NCBI RefSeq assembly: GCF_004193775.1
Contig: NC_041019.1
Coordinates: 16,029,020 to 16,093,019, forward strand
Direction of reading: 5' to 3'
Source: Glycine soja
Lineage: Eukaryota > Streptophyta > Magnoliopsida > Fabales > Fabaceae
DNA length: 64,000 nt
The translations under genes and the position numbers were made by a program. The notes below the pieces were generated by a model. That model was given only the letters and a program-made list of their open reading frames with translations, made no database searches and was not told the DNA's origin. Below, piece by piece: positions 37,721-50,800 of this stretch; within the stretch, counting starts at the first letter, position 1; each line of letters starts with the position of its first letter.

Positions 37721-39198
37721 AAATACTCGATAACAAATTAACAATGGACTCTGTGAATGGATCTTTCTTAAGGAAATAACAATTTTTCCTTTAATATTTG
37801 ACTCTTATTTCATCAAAAATAAATATTTCAAAGAAAGAAGTTAAAAACACAAATGCAGGAGCAAAACACTAAAATTTGAAGCAAAAGATCATATTCAATC
37901 AATAAGTATTGTTGGGAATATGTCCAACAAAAATGCAACAACCAAACGATCCAACACGCACAAAAAAAATTAAACTAAAAAAATAAGAAAAAAAAGAAAG
38001 AATGGTGTTAACACATGCGTATCAACAACTTGGGTTTATGTCTAACAAAAAGTTGGATTCACGTCCAATTAGAGAAAAAAGAAAAAAAAAGAAGAGTGTT
38101 AAAATATTTTCAGGTTGAAAATGATATCATGTCTTTTATGGAGTTAAGAGGAAGAAAATGAGAGTATTTTAGACATAAATTTTCATTAAAAGTCATGTAA
38201 TCAGTATGTGTTTATTTTCTTTTAAATTATTAAACAGTATTTAGAAGGGAGATGATCCGGATGTAATGTGAGTTAAAAAATTAAGAGATTTTTTGTAAGA
38301 TATAAAAATAGAAAGATGTTGCAATTTAGAAAAAACATATGAATTACGAGTATAATTTACTCAAATAAAAAATATTTTGTCACGTTAGCCTAGTAGTCCA
38401 CACGGCTTGTTATGTGGACATCAAGTAAACACTTAACGGTTAACAATAAAGACTAAATTTATGGACGAAAAGTTTAAGCAAGACTAAGATCCGCAAAAGT
38501 TTTTTAGGGATTAAAAGAAAAAATTAAATAAACCATAAATGAGGATCCAAAACTTAATTGGCCCTATTTTATATAAATAAGGTAATTAAATTTTATTGAC
38601 TTTTATAACTTTTTATTTTTATTATATTATGAACAATATTTTTTGTTACTTTCGATATTTTTTTTACTTTTTAATTAACTAATTTACTTTTAACCTTCTG
38701 CTGTTTTTTTCTTAAAAATATAATTTATTAGAAACTTATAATTTACTTTAATATATTACTTTTGATATATTTAAATTTCAATTCATTAATTGATTGTAAA
38801 TAATTTTTTTAATATATCACAATCAGTATTTTTGTCTCTAAAAACAAAAGTAATATAAAAATTAAATTATGAGTTTAAATAAATTATATTTTCTTAAAAA
38901 GTATAAAGTTAAAATAAAATTAGAAAGTTAAAAAGTAAGAGCAATACAGAAAGAAATAAAAATCATTGTGAACATATAAAAAGTTAAAAATAAATTATAA
39001 CAGAAATGTTATATGTAATTATCTTATTTATATAAAATAATAAATACATTACTTAATTGAATTGCACACTTAAAAATAATCTAATTATCTTTATTTAAAA
39101 TATTTTTCACTATCTTAGTTAACATTCTTCATTTTTTTAGGGGAAGAACCAAGCATTTAAATACGGATCAGGATTGTCTCCTTTTGTATTTTTAACAA
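37721..39198. other. AT-rich spacer
   Basis: No gene or RNA was recognised. Confidence 0.45.
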
Positions 39199-39757
39199 GA
39201 GAGGTCCCGTTAATAAATCTCAACCATTTATTATGCATAAATTTCATCCAACGGCTGAAATAAAACCCACTAAATTCATTGTAACTTTAATCCTTTTCCT
39301 TTCTTTCGCTAGCTTGAGCGTTTCTGCGTTTTGCATAATTGCATCCCTCGAAGGCTTGAACAGGTGCCGCCACCGTCGGTGCAAAGTAGCGTCACCGTCG
39401 TGGTCTCTATCAAAACACGATCACTGTCTTCACCTCCGTTCATACTCCCATGTTGAACCGCCGTGAAATTATCGGAATCTGTGCAGAACGCCGTCGACCC
39501 TTCATTTTCTTCTCGCTCTGCTTCCTCCTCCCAGTCTCCGTTCGCCTCCATTGCCGCCACTGGAATCACCCTTCTGATTCAAGCTCGCAATGTTGGTTGG
39601 CGCCACCATTGATGGTCGCTGCAATGCGGTGGTGCCCCCAACTATCGTGCTTTCTCCACGACTACGCAACACGTGACTGATTTAGTGGGTTGCTATTTTG
39701 GCCGTTAGATTAATTTTATGCTTAATGGATGACTGATATTCATTAACAGGACTTCTC
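39199..39757. mobile_element. Pack-MULE-like element with GC-rich insert, 559 bp
   Basis: Terminal inverted arms of about 80 bp (GAGAGGTCCCGTTAATAAAT at 39199, and the complement GAGAAGTCCTGTTAATGAAT at 39757) flank an insert. The arms share 'atgcataaa', 'aacggc' and 'aacccactaaat'. The insert, about 39330-39670, is far richer in C and G ('gccgccaccgtcgg', 'cgctctgcttcctcctccc') than any neighbour, as expected for a captured exon fragment. Open frames exist on both strands but the source gene was not recognised. No target duplication could be fixed. Confidence 0.65.
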
Positions 39758-41090
39758 CCGTAAATCAAGTCCCTTAAATACTCCATGAAGCATCCATAAT
39801 ATACTCTATATGTGTGAGAGTTAAGCATCCCATAATACTCAAGTCCCATAACATTGTCCTTAAGAGTTCATATCTCGATAACTCATTCATATTTTCTGAT
39901 ATTTCACTAAATGATACTTCACCTAACTTTCTTATTGATGAGTGTCCTTCATATGAATTCTTTAATTTTTAGACACTAAAGTTAACTAATAATTGATAAG
40001 CACTTGGGAAACCCATCCTTTTATAAGGGAGAAAGAAACAAACACTTACATTTTTCTATCAAACATCTCATATTACTCAATGTGAAACTTAGGCATCCTA
40101 TAATATCAAGTGCCTATCACAATTCTAAACTAAGCGGACTTAATGGTAAGAACTAAAAAAGAACACTAAGAAAATGTTTGAGGTTTAAAACATGGTTGCA
40201 AGGATAAAACCAAAGTTATATTTGTAGGGAATTAAAACATTTAAGTCTTAAAAAAATTAATGACTATATTAAGTTTTGAAAAAAATTATTTAGTTACTAC
40301 TTTAATTTTCAAAATATTTTGTAATCAAATTAGTTTTTTAAAATTATTAATTTTACTAACGAAAAAACAATTATTCTTTGCCGATTTGCATTTTTATGTT
40401 TTAGGTAAATATAAAGATACTATCAATAAATATTGAAACCAAGAGGGGGAGAGGGAAATTGAAAAAAAAATTAAAAAAATAAAACTTCACCCTCCAGTCA
40501 CTCAATAAGTAAGACAATTGAGAAGTTTAAAACTTAATAGAAAATATTTTTTTTGAGTAAAAAATCATGTGTGTTTTCTCACTTTTAAGTAAAAACTAAT
40601 TCTGATCATGATGTATGAATATTACTGGCTTAAGGAAATTTTACCCACAGAGAAAATCAAATATAAATTTTCTTACTAAATAAATTATTTTTTTACATGT
40701 GAACGTAACAAAATCTACATCATTCTGGAAATCCTACCGGTTTAAATAAATAAAATTTGTTTAAGAGTACAATTATAAAGAGCAAAATAAGTTAAAAAAA
40801 AAGTGTACTATATATAATATGCTAAAATTTAATTTGTCATTAAATTAAATACTCAAAAATCCTTTTCCCTTCACTTTGATATAATGAATTAAATTTCCTA
40901 AAAACCTAATATAACGTCGTATATATAGACAATATTCAAGAATTTCATTCAGTAAATTAGTATATTTATATGAACAAGCATCCAAATTTTGTACATCAAA
41001 TCGCAAAATGGTACATATATATGATTATGTAAAGAAATGAACGAAGATGGACTGCTATAAAACGAAAGCAATTCAAGTTTATTATCAAAT
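39758..41090. other. AT-rich spacer
   Basis: No gene or RNA was recognised. Confidence 0.45.
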
Positions 41091-41198
41091 GCTACCAGGG
41101 GTTCCCCCAAACACTTCAGAGAGGAGAAATGAAGGTATATAATTTCAAAACTGCTTTCCTCGTTGAAGTGTTCGAGGGAACACTAGGTGACACCTGAT
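41091..41198 (-). ncRNA. MIR395: MIR395 precursor hairpin (locus C)
   Basis: The minus-strand 3' arm carries miR395 at 41119-41099, core CTGAAGTGTTTGGGGGAA with ending CCC. The 5' arm 'ctagtgttccctcgaacac' then 'ttcaacgagga' pairs along the whole 21-nt region with only G-U wobble pairs and one outer mismatch cluster. The loop is about 35 nt. TATA (41246) and UPE-like site (41326) lie upstream. The expected targets are ATP sulfurylase and sulfate-transporter mRNAs. Of the four loci this has the best-preserved stem. Confidence 0.94.
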
Positions 41199-41245
41199 GT
41201 GTTATGTACGTCCTTGCATGAAAATGGTGTGTGGCTAACCCCACT

Positions 41246-41336
41246 ATTTATAATGGGTTCTGCGCTTTGCACTAAGCTTCAAATGTTGCTTATGTTCATG
41301 GGAATAATGTGAAGGTGCAAGAAAGTGAACCTGGAC
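41246..41336 (-). promoter_or_regulatory. MIR395 locus C promoter: TATA box and UPE/EIL-like site
   Basis: TATAAAT is on the minus strand at 41252-41246. GTCCAGGTTCA is at 41336-41326, whose complement TGAACCTGGAC is the best match in the window to the second half of the published UPE-box. Confidence 0.7.
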
Positions 41337-42053
41337 GCAACATTGGTCCATAGAGGGTTGAATGAAAGGATGAGAATATTGCAAGGACAACCGATATCGA
41401 GTGGCCACATGCTATTCTATGTCCTCTGATTATATAAAGCGATCCTTTTATGCTTTTCTGAACGCATAGAGACAAGGGTTAAATGGAATCTAGTACGTGA
41501 AAGTGTGTGAATAATTCAACTTTGAAGTCACAATGTGTCTGCAATGTGATGCACTGATGCATCTTAGATAGATACCGGGTGAGTTATTTAAATTTAATTT
41601 TTTTAAATAAACATTTTTTTAAGAAACAAATAGAATTTACTTCTTAAAAAAAAAATTAGATAAATACACTAAAATAAAACCAAAAAAATACTTGTTTTAT
41701 TAAAATAAATATTTATTTCAACAAATAAATTTAAACAAACTTTATTATTATTAGAATACTTTTGGGTTTTGGCCATTTAATACTTGCAACAGAACCACAT
41801 GTAGACAATGATATGTTATTTTATTCTTTGAGCTTAACTTCCTTTTTATTTATAGGAAAGGGTTTTAGATAAGCAAAATATTAAAAGGAATTTTCAAACC
41901 CATTTACTTTCATACATCAAATAACTGTAGGAGCTTGTGTAAAAAAAAAAAAAACAAATCAATATAGGAGCATCAGGATAAACAATGTCTAGTACACAAT
42001 GAGAATTGACAGTAGTTTCCCATAGATCAAATGAAAAATATCAATATATTTTG
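41337..42053. other. Upstream region of MIR395 locus C and AT-rich spacer
   Basis: No other gene was recognised. Confidence 0.45.
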
Positions 42054-42362
42054 GGCTTAAATAATTTTTTATGTTCCTAGTTAATTTTGTTTTGTTTTTT
42101 GTTTTTTAGTTTTTTCTTGTTTTGATCCTTATATAAAATATGTTTATGTTTTATTTTAGTCCTAGGTATTATTATTTTAGTTTCTATAAAATTGTAAATT
42201 TTTTATATAAGTCTATTTTGTATTGGAAGATTTATATTTTAAATTTAGTTCAGTTTATTTTGGAAACATCATACCTATTTTCAATATGACTAATAGGAAA
42301 GATTAAGAGGACTACCAAAACAAAAACAATGATATATTATAAGAATAAAAAAAGTTATTTAA
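42054..42362. mobile_element. Possible MITE with short terminal inverted repeats
   Basis: The left end GGGCTTAAATAATTTTTTATG and the complement of the right end (GTGCTTAAATAACTTTTTTTA) are similar inverted words about 309 bp apart. No target duplication was found. Confidence 0.45.
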
Positions 42363-43989
42363 GCACTAACTAAAGATATGTCTAACGAAAGTGACTAATA
42401 TTTTGTAGCATGACGAATCAATGATTAAATTCTAACTAAGAAAAGTGTTCATACTGTTGAGATCTTTTTGTCAAACAAATAAGTATTCATATTTAGTGTT
42501 ATTTTTATATAGATAAATATTTAAACTCATAATCTTTCTCTTTTCTTTTTCATCCAATCATCAAGTCAACTTAATAACTATTTAGTATTATACATTATAC
42601 AAAATTTGTTCTAAAAAAGGATACTTGAAAAAACAAAACCATAAAAATAAAAATAAACCTAGCTATATTTTAACATTCTTTATTTTAAAATAAAATTAAC
42701 ACAATTTAATAAATGATGCGATTCTTATTCAATAAATTCCACCCCTTAATTAATTTCACGTTAATTTTATGCAATAATAAATTGAAAAGTAGAAGAAAAA
42801 TTATAAGAATGATAATGCGCTCACAAAGTCACAAAATTCGTCTTTCTGTTTGACATCTAATGGATTACTTAATTATATTCTCATTTTAGACTTAATTATA
42901 TATATCTAGCAGTGTTGGTGACTTGATTTGTTTTGATTTTTGATAAAAAAAAAGTTATTCAAATCAAACATAAAATTATATTCGATTTGATTTGGTTCGA
43001 TTTAAATTTATTATCAAATGTTAACCAAACAAAATCAACCTTTTATCGTTTGATTTAGATCAATTTTTATAATTTTTACTAAAATGTTATTTTATTAAAA
43101 TTTATATACTTTCTTTTCGTAATCAAGTTATATTAAAAAATATTAATAACAATCTACAAAATTTGTTGATATCCTAAACATTCTATGATAAAAATTTATC
43201 ACTTTAAATCAAATCCTGAAAAGTCATATAAAAAAGAATGTAATACACATTATATAAGGTTTGTACATATAACATTATAAAATATTATGAAATTAATATG
43301 TATATAAAGATCATACCACTCAAATAATGCATAACTGCTGTAGTTTGGTTTTAGAAACACAAATCTCAATCCAAACTAAACTAAATCGATCAATTTGAAC
43401 ATGAAATCATGTAAACAAATAAAAAAAATTATTGCTTGGTTTGATTCTTGATTTTTTTAACGGTTTTCAATCTTTATTTCGGATTTAGTTTAGATCTCAA
43501 ATCCCTGATTATATTGATATAATTAAGCTAAATTGTTTATTTAGATATTTAAGAAAAAGAATAGTAACAATTTAGATTGTAATAACGATTTCTGATATTG
43601 TTGAAATTATTCTTTATTTAAATTTATATCAATATGATCTTCGGCATATAAAAATAAACTAATCAGTTTATTCTGTTCAACGATGATATCATAACTTCTG
43701 CATGAATTACTGTTCTCCCAAAGTATAAGGTGAAATATGTCTATGCAGGAAGAGAACGTATATCATGTATATGTTACATCACAGTAGTTTGCTTTTTCCT
43801 AGCTACACGTGACTTTTATTTGTGTGAGTTGTGAAAAGTGAAAACGATTGAAAGGGATTGAGAACTGATCTTATGTTAGCTTTTGAAGGCTAGAACCTTA
43901 GAATCACTTTAACACCAACAAACTCATTTTGTCATTCAGAGCAATTAGGTTCTCTCTTCAGTACGTCTTTCCTTCTTAGCAGACATCCT
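42363..43989. other. AT-rich repeat-derived spacer
   Basis: The region 42910-43515 is rich in 'tttgatttggttcgattt' and 'caaactaaactaaatcgatc' words, likely an old non-autonomous repeat. No gene is present. Confidence 0.45.
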
Positions 43990-44088
43990 GACCAGGTTCA
44001 GTGCTACACATAATTTTTTATTAAATATCTCCATGCCCACATAAATTTCCCATTATTTAGTTATTGAACATATTTCTCCCCTTTAAAT
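43990..44088 (+). promoter_or_regulatory. MIR395-like locus D promoter: UPE/EIL-like site and TATA box
   Basis: GACCAGGTTCA at 43990-44000 is followed 82 bp later by TTTAAAT at 44082-44088. This is the same order, orientation and spacing as at the three hairpin loci. Confidence 0.6.
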
Positions 44089-44136
44089 AGAAGCTTTTGT
44101 GTGCTTTGTCTAGTCATGAAGCATGACTCAGATCAA

Positions 44137-44290
44137 ATGAAGTGTTTGGGGGAACTTTTAGACACAACTAACACTAAATAGCATTAACTAAATTCATTTC
44201 ATTGCTGGTAAGGCTATTTGTGTGTACATTGCACACCAAGAAAGAACCATATTTCATTTCATCATTCAAGTGTTTGGGGGAAACTCTCAT
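44137..44290 (+). ncRNA. MIR395-derived locus D with two sense miR395 cores
   Basis: Two copies of the core AAGTGTTTGGGGGAA lie in direct orientation. The first, 44137-44157, is ATGAAGTGTTTGGGGGAACT-like and as good as a mature miR395. The second, 44266-44286, has C for G at position 3 and an extra A. I looked 150 nt upstream and between them for a 'ttcc.ccaaacactt' arm and found none. No foldback is therefore visible, although the promoter-like arrangement is retained. It may be a rearranged precursor, or a source of miR395-complementary RNA if transcribed from the minus strand. Confidence 0.45.
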
Positions 44291-47200
44291 GTTCAATTGA
44301 ACACCGAGGTCTGCATTGTCATTTTACATCCCAAGTAACTAATGCATGGTTGAAAGATATAAGGTTAATTCATTGGTTGAAGAAGGATGAAGGGAGAAGG
44401 GAGGGGAGAGAAGTGCAGATTTGAATCCCTCCAACTAATATTTCTAACAAAAACTAACAAATTAATTAACATTTACCGATAAAAAAAAAATTAATGCATA
44501 GTGTATTCTATTGAACTTAAAAATTACAAGTTTACATCATTATTATTATCTCTCTGTTCCCTTTTTAGCAATAAATAAATATAATGATTTTAATTATTCC
44601 TATCTCTCCACTTTTTTCTTTGTGTCTGTTTGGATAAATATTAATAAAATTAATTTTAGATTGAATTGATTTTGATTAAAATTGATTTTGAAGTGATATG
44701 ATTTATGTTTAAATGTTTTATAAAATTAAGTTAGTAAAACTCGGTATAAATTTTTCAATCCAACACAAAAGTTACTTAAAGTTGTTTAAATTCAGAATAA
44801 TTCTAAATCTAAAATCAATTTAAAAATATTCTGCAACATGAAATCAAACATTTTAAAATTGATTTATTTTGGACTAGAATTAATTCTCTAAAGTGAAACT
44901 AAAGACACTTTTTCTGATTCCATTATCTATATATGTCTATTGCTTGATGAGGTTTTGCAAATAACAAGTTTCTTGCGTCCCTTTTTGTTTACGGAAAAAT
45001 CAGCTTTTTGCTTTAGATGTTTACGAACCTTCCGCATGCCCACACTGCTCTCATTCAGAGTGATTCCATTTTCCATTTCCAAGGTAATTTTTTGGACGTG
45101 GGTCTATTGTCATCTTCTCAAGTTCAATTATATTGCAATTCTTAGAATATAAATTGCAATTTCAATTGCAATTTCACTTGATTGTCCTCTAATAATGCCG
45201 GTTATTACGACTTGAGATGATTATGTGGAATATCGGAGGCCAACCTATTTTCCTTACCTTTTCGTCATAGTACAAAAACAGGTCCTTAGCTGCAATGAAG
45301 TAAATGAATGTATGAATTAGTGTGATAAAAATACTTGCATTAAATATTAGGGTTTTAATGTTGTCCTAATTCTTTTCATCTTATCCCAATGATAGTAAAA
45401 TATGAGTGTTTCTAATATTTGTAACGAAAAATTAGAATCTATTTTGCATTTGATAGGGAAGCGTGATAACATAGCAGATAAAAGGGTTATTACGAACAAG
45501 CTTAGAATGCCAGAAATACAAGAAGCACCAACATCAATGGTGCAAGGAGGAGAAGGGACCAAGAGAAGAGTAGTGAAGCCTACTTATTACGTGTAAGGGG
45601 TAGAATTGGAAGATCGAACTAGCAAAATCAGCCCAAAATCCTGCTTGTAGTGGTTGCTCCCTCATAGGCAGTCATGCATATCAAAACCGTTGTTAGATTC
45701 CTTTTGGATAGAAATTATACAAATCTGTTAAGGGGAATTCCTCTATATATAGCTATGTAAATAATCAAGCAGGAGAAAATAATATTTCCTTCTTACCTTG
45801 GTATTTTCCCCTTTCTTTTCTTCATTTTGGAGGCCGCTGCCCTCGAAGCCAGCACTGGATTTCTTACTCATAACAACATTCAAAATATATTATAATAATA
45901 ATAAAGAGAGAAAATCAGAATTATGTATCCGGTTATGTGCTCCTGAAGCATCAAATTTTTTTATTAAATGGTGTGAAGACTTTGCTATCAACTCTTCGAT
46001 GAGTAAAATTTATACTTTTCAGGTCTAGAAACTAGACTTGAACTTTTTTAGTTTATATTTGTTACACTTTACCTTTAAGCATGTGTTTCTATTGATAATG
46101 TTAAAAAATATGTATTGAGACTTTAAAAAAACAGGAGAGATTTGATTTAAAATAATTTATATCTCTTTATCTTAAGAAGCTTCGTCATTCAAGATCAATA
46201 TAATTCGCAAATAATCATATGATTTGATCTTGATATGAAAAAATAGAATTTTATTTTTATTTTATGGATAACTTTCACATTTATAAAAGAGATACTCTTT
46301 ATTTATATTAATCATAGTCTTAGTGTTAGTAAAAAAAATATAATAATATTTCACTAAAATATTTACTTGATTAAATTAAATTCTTTAATTTAATTCTCAA
46401 ATAAATTATTTTCTTATGCAAAGATTAAAACACTCATTTGTGTGTGATCCCGTAAGTTCAATACTAAATCAATAATAAATTAATCATAATTAATTTACTA
46501 ATAGATATCTAGTTGTACTCCTTAACGTACAAGTAGCATAAAGTAACATTATTTACCTTCAAGAGCCAATAAAAGAATAATGTAATATTTCATTTCATTA
46601 TTTACAACTCAAGGTTAACTCTAGAGTATAGTATTACTATCAAACTCTAATAAGTTAACACATTATATTTAATTAATGAATGCCTTAAAAAACTCTTTTC
46701 TTTTTTCATTTAATTGCCTAACCAAGGTCTTACTTATATCATAGAGCTTAAACTTATTACCAAGAGTTAATGAATTCCTTCTTGATTAATCATTAATTCT
46801 TGAAGTATTTAATCATATTCAATACCCATTAAACTAATGCCCTAAGACATTAGGTGTCAAAAATTAAATAACTTATTAATTACTATGATAATGTCATGTC
46901 AAAGGAAACTATTAAATTTTTTCTTGAGAAATTCCTATTGACATATCAAGGTAATATTAACTATTAGAAATTTTTAATTGAATCAGTTCAATGATCACAT
47001 CCATATGTGCATCATCTACACATTTAAATTAATAATGAGATCCATTAATCTCTATCCAATAAATATTATTGCCTATATATTGATCTATCCGGATTATTAA
47101 TATCATGTTCACAATAATCCTATGATCAAGATCAATTTAGATTAAAATTATAAAAGACTTGTTTCTCATTATCATAATCTCTACCATGATAAATAGTTTC

Positions 47201-47749
47201 TAACTTTAATCAAGGACTTATCAAATTAGAAATTTAATAAAACAACAAATATGATAATAAAATAAAGAATTCTTTACTAAAATTGATAATATGATAAATT
47301 GGATCTTGGACATATACATTTATTCCCAACACCCTAGGCATAAAAAATATTGGATGCTCCATTCAATTTGCAATTCAATCAAATTTCCCAATTATAATTG
47401 AATAAAAAGAGTCATGCAACTAGGTGATCAACCTACAAACAAACATTAACAATAAAAAGAAAGCAATAACAATTCTATATTGAATAATAAAAGGAATAAT
47501 TGCGTAAAAGAAATTTGATTACATTAAACCCCACTGAAAGATGAAATTAGCTATGCATAATCATAGGGGTAGAAGAGATCAATGAAGAATCACTTGGAGA
47601 AGAGCACACAAGCATAGAATTGACGCGTGATCCTCCGTGAGTCAAAACCCTTGAAATTCACAAAAGTCTCCACCCCAAAACATGCGTCAGAAGCTCCCTT
47701 GAATAGCACTTGGGCTTCTCAACAATTTGGGCTTCCTAATAAGCTGGCT
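44291..47749. other. AT-rich intergenic DNA
   Basis: No gene is supported. About 44625-44910 contains 'tgtttggataaa' and many 'aaaattgattttg'/'ctaaaatcaattt' inverted words, consistent with a fold-back MITE relic. Small frames such as 45402-45596 lack recognisable features. Confidence 0.45.
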
Positions 47750-47860
47750 TAATTAAGCAAGCTCTATTTGGCTCGCTTAAGCTAGCACAACAACATGACG
47801 ACATTCTCCAAATATGCTTCACTTAAGCTGGCCACGTGTGGCTCGCTTAATTAAGCCAGT
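47750..47860. repeat. GCTTAAGC-rich repeat fragment
   Basis: 'ggcttaattaagc', 'ggctcgcttaagc', 'cacttaagctggcc' and 'ggctcgcttaattaagcc' occur within 110 bp, resembling the repeat at 16930-17215. Probably part of a dispersed retroelement. Confidence 0.55.
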
Positions 47861-50800
47861 CCTACATCTTTGCAGATCCATCTTTAGAGCTCTGAATGGT
47901 GGTGTTAACACTTTCAAAACATCTCTTCAAAATGTCCTTCATCAATTCCTACAAAATAGACATAAAAGTACCAAAATCATAGAAAAAGCTATAGAAACTA
48001 AATTCGTAACTATAAAAGGTACTTGTTCAAGACTAACTTAAAACGAGCACAAACATGGTTCAAAAGCATAAGAAGTATCCCATAATTGCGCCAAAAGTAT
48101 TGTAGAATACAAGTAATGCATGGTTGAAATTATCTACTACTTAGTATGACTACTTAGTTTGGGCGATTGAAGTTATTGTTGAACTAGGTTAAGTTTTTAT
48201 CTACATTGATATTGTTTCCCAAAAAAATTGTCCACATTATCATGTTGAAGTTGGTTCGAGGGCCTTATCATTCTTAGAAGATGTGTTAGAAGATGTCCTA
48301 GTTTTTTTTATTATTGGAGATTTGTTCTCTTTTTAGATGGAATTATGTGTTGGATTGCATAATCAGATACAAGATAACACCTATTATCTTCCTATAAGCT
48401 AAGAGGAGTGGAGGGCTTCTCAACAAATTGATTAGGAAGGAAGGTGTTTCGAATTAGGCCTAGGGTTTGGCCCGAGTCAATGCCTTAAGCCATGGAACGT
48501 TAATATGGAAATCCAGCTCATTCTCATAAACTATATATACCTCAACCATAATTGTTATAGGTATGCGCATTTATTATATATATAATATATATTGAGTGGT
48601 GTAGTTTTCTAGCTTAAGCATTAGAGTGTCCTTACTAATATCTCATCGCCACTATTAGAGTTGAAAGTCACATAGTTTGTGAGTCAAGTTAATCTCACTT
48701 TAAGAACATCCATGCAACAATTTGGGATACTTGGATTCTAGAATTTGTACCTTGTGACAATTCAAACCAAAAAGAAGATATGGAATTTTAATAAGGAGAG
48801 AAGGAGAAGAAAACAAGGGTGCAAAGATGGAGATAAGAAATAGTTTAATATTTGAACCTTTATTTTATTTTAAATTTAATTTAATGCTTAAATATTTTTA
48901 GTTCATTATATGTCATACCACTTTTTACTTTTTAATTATATATTAATAATTTTATCATTTGATAACATGACATTTGATGATATCGTCATTTGTTTACATG
49001 ACATCATTACAATGTCATCATCATTCATTCACCATGTTAGTCATTTATAACAAAAAGTGATAAGAAAGAGAAATATCTAGAAACCTAGGATAGACAGGAA
49101 CCAAACAAAATACAGACCAAAATAAAAATTGATATATTTAATAAAACTTGAAACATATTTAGCTTACTTTTTTAATACATCTTGTCTTTTTTATTTATTA
49201 CATTAACTTTTTATATATAATATTATCACTTGTCTTTATTATTTTACAAAATAATTAATAAAATAAGCATCAATATCATCTTAAAATTATGAAATGATAG
49301 GTAAATAATTTTTTTCTTAAAAATTGATGGATTAAAAAAGAGGAAAAAATTTGATCCTTAGATTTACCAACATACATGTATACGTAATCTTTCTAGGCTG
49401 ATGTTTTGCTTTTTTTTTTCTCTCATAAATTAGGAGAAACTGGGAGGATCACATTAACGCTGCTTAACAAAATTTATTGTTGGAGTCGATGTCATGGTGT
49501 TGGTTATATAAGCATCATTGCTTAACCAATTTAAACAAAAAAAAATAAAATTTCTAGGACCATTTAGCAACTCATTTAATGTTGATCATTGGAGAAAAAG
49601 TAATAAAAGCTCTTATGTCTGAAGTAGAGTGCAAGACCCATCGAAAAAAACTCTTAACAACTATGCATTAGGATGCTATTTGGTGAGGTCTGCTACATAC
49701 CATGACATCTACCCGGACAACTTACTCCAAAATTTTCTTGGTCTCCCTTTCTTTCTTTTTATATATATAACTATAAACCATGCAATTCATTCTTTTCACC
49801 ATTACCTCCCCTATTTAATCTCATATATTAAATAAGAAGTGAGACTTAAATTTCATTCAACGTTAAAAAGATTGTACATTTATGTTTATATATATAAAAC
49901 TCTTATTGAAATACGGCTTAATTTTTTGATATTTATAAAATAGGTGTTTAATTTTAGTGTCAGACAAATTTTTATTTTTGAAAAATGTATTTTTTATAGA
50001 AATGACATAGATGTTGAGTCAATAATTTTTAAATGATTACCTGAATTTACTAATGTGACACTTTATTAGTCACATTAACAATTAACAAAAATTCACTAAC
50101 AATAAAAGTTCACTAACAATGGATGGTATAAAACTGAACATAAAAATATGTGGGATACTAAAATCTAGTGATATTGAATGCATGTAGCATGAAATTGCCT
50201 CACATAAGGGGCTATGGGTTTAGTGAAATGGTTTAAGAGATTGCCAGTAGGGTTAGATTTTCTAGGCTATGTTTTGAGGCATTAATTATATTAAAACGGT
50301 GGTTTCTCTTGATATGGTTATGGTTTTAATTTGGCGGAGAGTTTCAATTATTATTTTGATATTTTAATTTTAATATGTCACATCACTGATGTTTTAATTT
50401 ACAATTTTAATGTTGCTATGTTTCTTATCACTTTTGTAAAAAAAAAAAAATGCATCTTATATATCACTATATATTTTACTTCGAAGATATTGCTAGTTAC
50501 CGAAGGATGATATATTAATTAAGAACCATTAACTTACAAGGAGGAAAAAATCGATAGAACAAATAAATGGAATAACTTTTTACAAAATTATCTATTGAGT
50601 TTAATGGCTAGTGATTTTCAAAATCACAAATAAAATACAATGATAACTCCTAGATACAATGGCAGTATGTACTCTTCCTAAACTTCTCCATCATCTTGGC
50701 CCAGTCCACCTATTTCAACAAAATCTTCATACTTTTCTTATCACGCTGATAAACCATTTTCTATCCATACTGAGATGTGAGTTTTTGCTCTATTTTGTCT

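Noticed and set aside
36420..38580. A large inverted-repeat element between 36.4 and 38.6 kb
   Set aside because: Both ends share only short 'ttttagggatt'-like words. No consistent inverted arms could be aligned by eye.
44137..44290. Calling locus D a normal MIR395 precursor
   Set aside because: No complementary arm was found on either side of either core, so only a degenerate locus is reported.
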